A DNA stretch of 6,505 bases from Acidobacteriota bacterium (GTDB lineage: Bacteria; Acidobacteriota; Terriglobia; Acidoferrales; UBA7541): positions 1 to 6,505 of the forward strand of contig JAFAZL010000461.1 in assembly GCA_019239815.1 (NCBI GenBank). Reading direction: 5' to 3'. Made by a program: the position numbers and the translations under genes. The notes below the pieces were generated by a model. That model was given only the letters and a program-made list of their open reading frames with translations, was not told the DNA's origin and made no database searches. Below, piece after piece: positions 1 to 5,757 of this stretch (positions are counted from its first letter, which is position 1; the number at the start of each line of letters is the position of its first letter).

Positions 1-1
1 G

Positions 2-2683
2 GTGGCGGGAGGCGGAGCGCCCGTGCCTTACAGCACAATCTTTCCGAACTTCCAGATCCCGACGACTTGCTTCGATCCGGTCGCGGTGAGTCTATTGCAA
101 TACGTGCCGGGCGCCGGCGGAAGTGGGGGCGTGCAGATTACGCCGAACAAAACCGATCGCGGCGATCAATTCCAGATTCGCGTCGATCACGCCATCAACA
201 ACAACCAGAAACTCGCGATCTACTATTACTTTGACGACGACAATACCCTTGATCCATTCGCGAAGTTCCAGGCTTCGGGCGCGACGACGGGCAACTTCCC
301 TGGCGTCTACGCAACGCGCACCCAGCAGATCAATACAACTCACACGTGGACAATCGGCGCCACGTCGGTTAACGAAGCACGTTTCAGCTATTTCCGCGAA
401 GGACAGCTCAAGTTCGATACGCCGACGCGCACTGGTGCGATCCAAAGTTCGTGCGGCACCGGGGCCGCGTCCGCGTTCTGCTTCACTGGCACCTCCGACA
501 CGGCGTTGATTAACGACGCTGGCGTTCCACTCGGCACCAGTGCCGACTTCGGAATTCACACCGGTCTCGGTTCCAAGGTCGAAGGGGTGCCCTTCATCGA
601 CGTGGGCGGAGGCTTTACCATCGGCAACAACTTCAATGGGCAGCTTCCGCAGACCGGCAACACCTATCAGTTCAGCGACAACTTCAGCAAAATCATCGGC
701 AACCATAGCCTCAAGTTTGGGGGCGACGTTCGCTATCAGATGTTCGATCAGCTCCTCTATTTCGATGTCAACGGCGACATGTCATTTCAGTCGAGTCCAA
801 ATGGTCCGGTCGGTAACGACCTCGGCTTTTCAGACGCCTATCCCAACTACCTCCTCGGCCTTGGGAACTCCTACTTCCAAGGCTCAGCGCAACACGAACT
901 CGTCCGCAGCACGTCCGTATATCTGTTCGCGCAGGACAGCTGGAAAATCAAGCCCAACCTGACGCTCAACTACGGCGTTCGTTGGGAAATGAACACTCCG
1001 TTGACCGACATCGGAAAGAAAGTCCAGACGTTCCGTGCGGGTGAAGTCTCAACAATCTACCCCTGCACACTGCCGACGACCAGTCCGCTCTATGTGGCGG
1101 GCAGTATCACGAATTGCGACCAGGCAGGCGTAACTCCTGTCGGTCTCGTGTTCCCCGGAGATAAAAGCGTCCCCAATGCACTCACGAATACCTATTACAA
1201 AGGTTTCGCGCCGCGCCTCGGCCTTGCCTGGAGCCCGAACTGGAAGGATGGGTTCCTCGGCAAGCTCTTTGGCGGCCCAGGAAAAACCAGCGTCAGCATG
1301 GGCTACGGGATTTTCTACAATCCGATCGAGCAACTTGTGCTGGAGCAGTTCAGCGCTGAGCCTCCGTTTGGCGGGAGCAACTTCATCTCTGCTCCACTCC
1401 TGCAAACGCCCTACGTCAGCCAGAGCGGCACTACTTTCCCCAACCCATTCAATGGCATTTTGAATCCGCCGCGCGGTCAAGCGATCGATTGGTCGCAGTT
1501 CCGCCCGATGACATTCTTCGGTGCATTTCCTCCGGACCTGCGTTTGCAGTATTCCGATCAATACAACCTCACAATCAAGCGCCAATTGCCGGGCGACATT
1601 CTGTTTCAGATCGGATACGTCGGCTCGCAGGGACATCGTTTGCTGGCGAGCTACGAAGCGAATCCGGGCAATCCGACCACGTGCAATCAGCTGAACACGA
1701 TTCTCGGCGCTGGTACCTGCGGCCCGTTCGGCGAAGATACCGCTTATACGATTCCGGCGGGGACGGTGATTCCCGCTGGTGGGTTCCAGCTTCCTTACAA
1801 CGCGGGCAGCGGCGGCCTGACCGTTCCGGCCGGCGTTCTGGCGAATCCAATCACGCTTGTAGGATTGCGAAAGTATTCGTCGCCACTCTGTCAACCTCTT
1901 ACTGGCATCGGTTGCCCGTCTGACGGCACGCCCGTTTTCTCAGGTATCTTTAGCGAAAATACTGTGGCGAAATCGAACTACAACTCGTTGCAGACGCTCT
2001 TCCAGAAGAATCTGAACCACGGCCTGCAATTTCAGGCTTCGTATACCTTTAGCAAGACAATGGACAACGCGTCGAGTTTCGAAAGTGCGCTCAATCCGTT
2101 GGACTTCAACGCGACCTACGGACTCTCAGCCTACGACGCGCGCCATCGCTTCGTCTTCAACTACGTGTGGGATCTGCCCGTCCCGAAGTTCGACGGCTTC
2201 AAGGGCAAGCTGCTCGACGGCTGGGAACTCTCCGGAATTCTCACGTTCCAAAGCGGCTTCCCAGTCCGCATCACATCTCAGAGCGACATCGAAGAACTCG
2301 ACTCGACTGACTTGTTTGAGTTTCCTGGCGAGCCGAACCTGACTGCGCCGTTCCACACGCAAGATATCCGAAAGAACAACGGCTTCGTTTTTGATCCGGC
2401 GCTCTTCACCAACGCGACCGTCGCGCCCGGCACCATCGGCAACGCACCACGCTCGATCTGTTGCGGTCCTGGCATCAACAACTGGGATATGAGCTTCATG
2501 AAAGAGACGCACTTTGGCGAGCGCTGGAACATGGAGTTCCGCGGCGACGTCTTCAACATCTGGAATCACGCCCAGTTTTACAGCGTGGATGGCAACGTTT
2601 CCAACACCGGAAGCACGTTCGGCCAGGTCCAGCACGTGCGCGATCCGCGGCTGGTCCAGTTCTCGCTGAAGTTCAGGTTCTAG
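2..2683 (+). CDS. TonB-dependent receptor, Oar-like, C-terminal part (5'-truncated by window edge)
   Basis: Outer-membrane beta-barrel receptor; 893 codons are visible, ending at TAG 2681-2683. The frame is open to the left edge, so the apparent GTG at base 2 is probably not the start. The signal peptide, carboxypeptidase-regulatory-like domain and plug expected in this family would lie upstream. Visible residues are the barrel: alternating aromatic strands (VDHAINNNQKLAIYYYF near 61-77; SVYLFAQDSWKIKPNLTLNYGVRWE near 305-329), the segment LQFQASYTFSKTMDNASSFE (675-694), AYDARHRFVFNYVWDLP (710-726), and WELSGILTFQSGFPV (741-755). All are typical of the large acidobacterial receptors. The C-terminus, VQFSLKFRF, ends in Phe as expected for a BAM-recognised beta-signal. 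These receptors are thought to take up large ligands such as oligosaccharides or peptides using TonB energy; the ligand here is unknown. No frameshift is seen. Family call is firm, substrate is not. Confidence 0.93.
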   Translation: MAGGGAPVPYSTIFPNFQIPTTCFDPVAVSLLQYVPGAGGSGGVQITPNKTDRGDQFQIRVDHAINNNQKLAIYYYFDDDNTLDPFAKFQASGATTGNFPGVYATRTQQINTTHTWTIGATSVNEARFSYFREGQLKFDTPTRTGAIQSSCGTGAASAFCFTGTSDTALINDAGVPLGTSADFGIHTGLGSKVEGVPFIDVGGGFTIGNNFNGQLPQTGNTYQFSDNFSKIIGNHSLKFGGDVRYQMFDQLLYFDVNGDMSFQSSPNGPVGNDLGFSDAYPNYLLGLGNSYFQGSAQHELVRSTSVYLFAQDSWKIKPNLTLNYGVRWEMNTPLTDIGKKVQTFRAGEVSTIYPCTLPTTSPLYVAGSITNCDQAGVTPVGLVFPGDKSVPNALTNTYYKGFAPRLGLAWSPNWKDGFLGKLFGGPGKTSVSMGYGIFYNPIEQLVLEQFSAEPPFGGSNFISAPLLQTPYVSQSGTTFPNPFNGILNPPRGQAIDWSQFRPMTFFGAFPPDLRLQYSDQYNLTIKRQLPGDILFQIGYVGSQGHRLLASYEANPGNPTTCNQLNTILGAGTCGPFGEDTAYTIPAGTVIPAGGFQLPYNAGSGGLTVPAGVLANPITLVGLRKYSSPLCQPLTGIGCPSDGTPVFSGIFSENTVAKSNYNSLQTLFQKNLNHGLQFQASYTFSKTMDNASSFESALNPLDFNATYGLSAYDARHRFVFNYVWDLPVPKFDGFKGKLLDGWELSGILTFQSGFPVRITSQSDIEELDSTDLFEFPGEPNLTAPFHTQDIRKNNGFVFDPALFTNATVAPGTIGNAPRSICCGPGINNWDMSFMKETHFGERWNMEFRGDVFNIWNHAQFYSVDGNVSNTGSTFGQVQHVRDPRLVQFSLKFRF

Positions 2684-2714
2684 CGCGAACCGGATAAAAT
2701 TGATTTGGCGTTGT

Positions 2715-2740
2715 AGGCGCGACTCGCAAGGGTCGCGCCT
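2715..2740 (+). terminator. Terminator-like hairpin after the receptor gene
   Basis: An 11-bp stem (arms 2715-2725 and 2730-2740; AGGCGCGACTC against GGGTCGCGCCT, one T-G wobble) closes on a GCAA tetraloop, a stable GNRA loop. It begins 32 bases after the receptor stop codon. The stem is strong and GC-rich, but what follows is only TTCATG, not a clear T-tract. It may therefore be a weak intrinsic terminator, a 3'-end stabiliser, or a leader structure of the next operon. The sequence is directly seen; the role is inferred from position. Confidence 0.5.
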
Positions 2741-2750
2741 TCATGCCTGC

Positions 2751-2776
2751 GATGACGGGCTCTAACGGTCGTCATC
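2751..2776. promoter_or_regulatory. Perfect 7-bp dyad upstream of the aminotransferase operon
   Basis: GATGACG (2751-2757) is matched by its exact reverse complement CGTCATC (2770-2776) across a 12-base spacer. The dyad lies 60 bases before the chosen aminotransferase start, in non-coding DNA. It could be an operator for a dimeric regulator or a hairpin in the mRNA leader. No regulator family is recognised from the arms, and there is no convincing sigma-70 promoter beside it (a lone TTGGCA at 2784-2789 lacks a matching -10). Confidence 0.3.
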
Positions 2777-2825
2777 TCAGCGATTGGCAAAACAAACTGA
2801 CCGCAGGGAACAGACCTGCATGCAA

Positions 2826-2830
2826 CGGAG
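2826..2830 (+). promoter_or_regulatory. Ribosome binding site fixing the aminotransferase start
   Basis: CGGAG at 2826-2830 sits five bases before ATG 2836. It supports this start over the in-frame ATGs at 2743 and 2752, which lie at the foot of the terminator-like hairpin and have no comparable purine-rich site at the right distance. The longer start would also add 31 residues that do not resemble the family. Confidence 0.6.
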
Positions 2831-2835
2831 TTTGT

Positions 2836-4218
2836 ATGTACCAAGCACTCGACAAGGAAGTCGCTCTATACGAAAAGCGTACGCCGAAGTCGGCGGCCGC
2901 TCACAAGCGCGCTCTCGAACGGATCCCGCTTGGGGTAGCTAGCAACTATCGCCACTACGAGCCGTATCCGATTTTTGTGAAGGATGGAAAAGGCAGCAGG
3001 ATCCACGACATCGACGGAAACGAGTACATCGATCACAACCTTTGTTTCGGCGCGTTGATGGCGGGTCACTGTCATCCCGCTGTTGTGAAAGCTGTCGAAC
3101 AAAAGCTACACGAAGGCACGACCTTCGGCATGCCGCACGACCAGGAATGGGAACTCGCCGAAGAAATCTGCAAGCGCTATCCAGTTGAAATGGTGCGCTT
3201 CGGTTCGAGCGGTACCGAAGTCACGATGCATGCCTGCCGCATCGCACGGGCCGCAACGAATCGCGACAAAATCATAAAGTTCGAGGGTTCGTATCACGGT
3301 TTACATGACACCGCTTTGGTGAGTGTGAAGCCAAAGGCCGAGGAATACGGCGATCCCGACGCTCCGAACTCCGTTCCCGGTGGCGGCGGTATCCCGAAGT
3401 CAGCCGTCGCGAACGTCGTCGTCGCCAGCTTCAACAATCTCGGCAGCGTCGAACGCCGCTTCAAAGAAAATCCCGGCCAGATCGCGGCAATTATTCTCGA
3501 GCCGATTCTGATGAACGTCGGTTTGTGCATTCCGCAGCCCGGATTCCTACAAGGCCTTCGCGATCTGTGCGACAAAAATGGCGCGCTGCTGATTTTTGAC
3601 GAAGTAAAAACCGGCGCGAAGCTCGCATGGGGTGGCGCGAGCGAATATTTCGGCGTGAAGCCCGACATGATCTGCCTCGCGAAATCGATCGGCGGCGGAC
3701 TTCCGCTTGGCGCGTTCGGCTCGAGCCGCAAGGTCATGGACCTCATCGCGCAACACAAAGTCTTCCACGGTGGTACCTACAATACGAATCGCGTCGCGAT
3801 GGCGGCGGGACTCGCAACCTTCCGCGAAGTTCTGACTCGGGAAGCCTACGCGCACACCGACAAGCTGAGTAAACAGCTCACCGACGGCTATCGCGCGATT
3901 GTCGCGAAGGTCGGGCTGAAAGCCTACATCGCCAGCGCCGGAGTGAACGGCGCGCTGATGTTATATCCGCAAGAGATCAAGAACTATCGCGACTGGACCA
4001 CGATCGACGTCGACCTCTGGCGTCACTACTGGTTCGCGATGGTGAATCGCGGCGTGCTCGCCCAGCCGTACTGGTGGGACGAGCAGTGGACGATCTCGGT
4101 GCAGCACACCGAAGCAGACATCGCGAAGCATCTCGCCGTTTTCGAAGAAATCGCCCCGTCCCTGGCGAAGGCCCAGCAAGAGCGTGGTGCCGCCAAGGTA
4201 GGCGCTACCGGCCACTAG
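2836..4218 (+). CDS. Class III PLP-dependent aminotransferase, glutamate-1-semialdehyde aminomutase-like
   Basis: Cytosolic fold-type I enzyme of 460 residues from ATG 2836; moves an amino group between an amino donor and a carbonyl acceptor through pyridoxal phosphate. In order: an N-terminal segment resembling GSA aminomutase (PLGVASNYRHYEPYPIF, near 32-48, then GSRIHDIDGNEYID, near 54-67); phosphate-cup motif GSSGTE (123-128); EGSYHG (150-155), whose Tyr should stack on the cofactor; FDEVKTG (254-260) with the Asp that pairs with the PLP nitrogen; and LAKSIGGGLPLGAFG with the Schiff-base Lys at 283. GGTYNTN (312-318) follows. Length is slightly above the usual 425-450. Authentic HemL has a GSWGP-type loop where this protein has CFGAL (70-74), and GTYNTN resembles the GTFNNN of beta-amino-acid transaminases from the same branch. 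With a permease and an aldehyde dehydrogenase downstream, a catabolic transaminase is more likely than tetrapyrrole synthesis. Family is firm, substrate unknown. Confidence 0.92.
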   Translation: MYQALDKEVALYEKRTPKSAAAHKRALERIPLGVASNYRHYEPYPIFVKDGKGSRIHDIDGNEYIDHNLCFGALMAGHCHPAVVKAVEQKLHEGTTFGMPHDQEWELAEEICKRYPVEMVRFGSSGTEVTMHACRIARAATNRDKIIKFEGSYHGLHDTALVSVKPKAEEYGDPDAPNSVPGGGGIPKSAVANVVVASFNNLGSVERRFKENPGQIAAIILEPILMNVGLCIPQPGFLQGLRDLCDKNGALLIFDEVKTGAKLAWGGASEYFGVKPDMICLAKSIGGGLPLGAFGSSRKVMDLIAQHKVFHGGTYNTNRVAMAAGLATFREVLTREAYAHTDKLSKQLTDGYRAIVAKVGLKAYIASAGVNGALMLYPQEIKNYRDWTTIDVDLWRHYWFAMVNRGVLAQPYWWDEQWTISVQHTEADIAKHLAVFEEIAPSLAKAQQERGAAKVGATGH

Positions 4219-4229
4219 TCGGTAGTCGG
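4216..4229 (+). repeat. Tandem heptamer TAGTCGG x2 at the aminotransferase stop codon
   Basis: Two adjacent perfect copies of TAGTCGG occupy 4216-4222 and 4223-4229; the first copy includes the stop codon TAG (4216-4218). They fill much of the 33-base gap before the permease. This may be simple slippage; no function is evident. Confidence 0.6.
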
Positions 4230-4239
4230 CGCACGAACC

Positions 4240-4247
4240 AGGAGCGG
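4240..4247 (+). promoter_or_regulatory. Ribosome binding site defining a TTG start for the permease
   Basis: AGGAGCGG (4240-4247) contains a near-ideal AGGAG core. From the end of that core (4244) to TTG at 4252 there are seven bases, an optimal distance. No ATG or GTG is present in frame close by; the first in-frame GTG is near 4312, by the beginning of the first membrane helix, and has no such site. The TTG start is therefore preferred. Confidence 0.7.
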
Positions 4248-4251
4248 ATCG

Positions 4252-5700
4252 TTGTCGAACGAGGCCACCACATCACAAGCAAGCGTAAGTGCGGATGCGC
4301 CGCATCTGCGCCGCGTGCTTGGCCGTTGGGACCTCGTTCTCCTTTTCGTCGTCGCCGTTTTCAATCTCAACGTCGTTCCGTCGATCGCCGCAAACGGCGG
4401 CGTCACGATCTGGCTATGGCTCATCTCATTGCTGCTTTTCTTCTGGCCGCAGGGCATCGCCGTCATCGAACTCGCGCATCGCTATCCGGGTGAAGGCGGT
4501 GTCTATCTCTGGGCAAAAGAAGTCTTCGGCGATTTCCACGGCTTCCTCTCCGGTTGGTGCTATTGGACCAACAACATGATGTACGTGCCCACAGTGATGC
4601 TCTATTTCGTCGGCGTCTCCGTATTCGCGCTTGGCAGCGGGCATCAAGGTTTGGCCGACAGCAAATCGTTCGCGCTTGGTTCCGCTCTGACTTTGCTCGC
4701 GATTCTCGTGATCCTAAATGTCGTTGGTCTAGGCGTCGGCAAATGGATCAACAATCTCGGAGCAATCGGCACCGGCATCGCTGCAGCGGTTTTAATTGGA
4801 CTCGGCGTGATCGTTTACCTGCGATTCGGAACCAACATCACTGCCGCCGACTTTCAGATTCCGGCGAACCCGCGCTTTGTGCTGAATTCGTTTGGCGTGA
4901 TTTGTTTTGGCTTGGTTGGACTCGAGCTCGCATCGGTCATGGGCGACGAGATCGAAAATCCTCAAAAGATTCTACCCGGCGCAGTTGCGTGGGGAGGCGT
5001 TCTCTCCGGAGTTCTCTATATCGGCGCAACGTTGACCCTTCTCATCGCCGTCAGCAAGAAAGACATCAGCGTCTTGCAAGGTATCGTGCAAGCGGTCGGT
5101 AGTATGGCCGCGAGAGTCAACGCATCCTGGATCATCGCGCCGTTCGCGCTGCTGTTGAGTTTATCTATCGCAGGGATCGGCTCTGCCTGGCTCGCAGGTT
5201 CTGCGCGCATCCCGTTTGTCGCCGGCCTCGACTCCTACATGCCCGCATGGCTCGGCAAAGTGCATCCCAAATATGCGACGCCATACGCCGCGCTGATCGT
5301 CCACGCGACCGTGTCGATGATCTTGGTGATCGTCAATTTTTCTGGCGGCGCGGGAGTGCAGGAAACATTTCAGAAGCTCTTGTCGCTAGCGGTGGTGTTG
5401 CAGCTTGTCCCGTTTCTTTACATGTTTGGCGCATTGTTGAAACTCGCGACGGATGAGAACTTCGTCCGCGGTCGCTACAGCAAGACAACGTTGCTCTTAG
5501 CGGGCGTCAGCGGATTGATCACGACGATTCTCGGCATCGCACTGGCCTTTTTCCCGGCTCAACAGATCACCTCGATCATGTCGTATGAAGTGTGGATGTT
5601 CGGCGGCACATTGCTTTTCGTCGGCCTTGCGGCGTTTTTCTTTTTCGTCTACGGCCGCCGCAAAGCTGCAAGGAAGATATCAGTAGCACCCGTAGCGTAG
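4252..5700 (+). CDS. APC-superfamily amino-acid/amine permease
   Basis: Inner-membrane secondary transporter of 482 residues, beginning at TTG 4252 and ending at TAG 5698. About 12 hydrophobic helices can be placed near 27-46, 52-74, 98-125, 139-160, 168-190, 208-230, 243-267, 292-322, 345-363, 373-397, 411-434 and 446-468, with a basic cytoplasmic tail (GRRKAARK, 468-475). Family marks are PGEGGVYLWAKEVFGDFHGF (79-98), the helix 2-3 signature of APC transporters, and FGLVGLELASVMGDEIENPQ (219-238), the helix 6-7 signature. Helix 1 carries PSIAANGG (43-50) in place of the usual G(S/A)G turn of many APC members; in this it recalls the glutamate:GABA antiporter (GadC-like) branch. It follows the aminotransferase by 33 bases and precedes the dehydrogenase by 57, so it probably imports their substrate or exchanges substrate for product. 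Superfamily is firm; solute and proton coupling or antiport mode are unknown. Confidence 0.93.
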   Translation: MSNEATTSQASVSADAPHLRRVLGRWDLVLLFVVAVFNLNVVPSIAANGGVTIWLWLISLLLFFWPQGIAVIELAHRYPGEGGVYLWAKEVFGDFHGFLSGWCYWTNNMMYVPTVMLYFVGVSVFALGSGHQGLADSKSFALGSALTLLAILVILNVVGLGVGKWINNLGAIGTGIAAAVLIGLGVIVYLRFGTNITAADFQIPANPRFVLNSFGVICFGLVGLELASVMGDEIENPQKILPGAVAWGGVLSGVLYIGATLTLLIAVSKKDISVLQGIVQAVGSMAARVNASWIIAPFALLLSLSIAGIGSAWLAGSARIPFVAGLDSYMPAWLGKVHPKYATPYAALIVHATVSMILVIVNFSGGAGVQETFQKLLSLAVVLQLVPFLYMFGALLKLATDENFVRGRYSKTTLLLAGVSGLITTILGIALAFFPAQQITSIMSYEVWMFGGTLLFVGLAAFFFFVYGRRKAARKISVAPVA

Positions 5701-5724
5701 CGGCACGGCACACCGTACTCGCTT

Positions 5725-5730
5725 TAGAAT
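5725..5730 (+). promoter_or_regulatory. Possible -10 element in front of the aldehyde dehydrogenase
   Basis: TAGAAT matches TATAAT at five of six positions and lies in the 57-base gap before the dehydrogenase. The region 17 bases upstream (GGCACG) is a poor -35. An internal promoter allowing separate expression of the dehydrogenase is possible but weakly supported. Confidence 0.2.
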
Positions 5731-5746
5731 CGTCAGTAGATGTGAC

Positions 5747-5751
5747 GGAGG
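5747..5751 (+). promoter_or_regulatory. Ribosome binding site of the aldehyde dehydrogenase
   Basis: GGAGG at 5747-5751 is a full-strength Shine-Dalgarno core six bases before ATG 5758. It is the strongest such site in the window and fixes the start of the last gene. Confidence 0.75.
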
Positions 5752-5757
5752 CCCAGG

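Noticed and set aside
1049..1894. Long open frame on the minus strand (281 codons) inside the receptor gene
   Set aside because: It lies entirely antisense to a well-supported receptor frame; its translation is Arg/Ala/Glu-rich with no recognisable domain. Long antisense frames are common in GC-rich genes.
2126..2635. Minus-strand open frame of 169 codons in the receptor's 3' region
   Set aside because: Antisense shadow of the receptor's conserved C-terminal barrel; no domain or ribosome binding site supports it.
2751..2819. Two small stems considered as a guanidine-II (mini-ykkC) riboswitch
   Set aside because: The loops are not the paired ACGR tetraloops that define that class (12-base and 7-base loops here).
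2743..2835. Extended N-terminus of the aminotransferase from ATG 2743
   Set aside because: The added 31 residues do not resemble the family, the start is at the foot of the hairpin, and ATG 2836 has a good ribosome binding site.
2836..4218. Assigning the gene symbol hemL
   Set aside because: The active-site loop differs from true HemL and the neighbours are catabolic; the symbol is not justified.
4074..4493. Plus-strand open frame of 139 codons bridging the aminotransferase and permease
   Set aside because: Out of frame with both well-supported genes and highly Arg-rich; an alternative-frame shadow.
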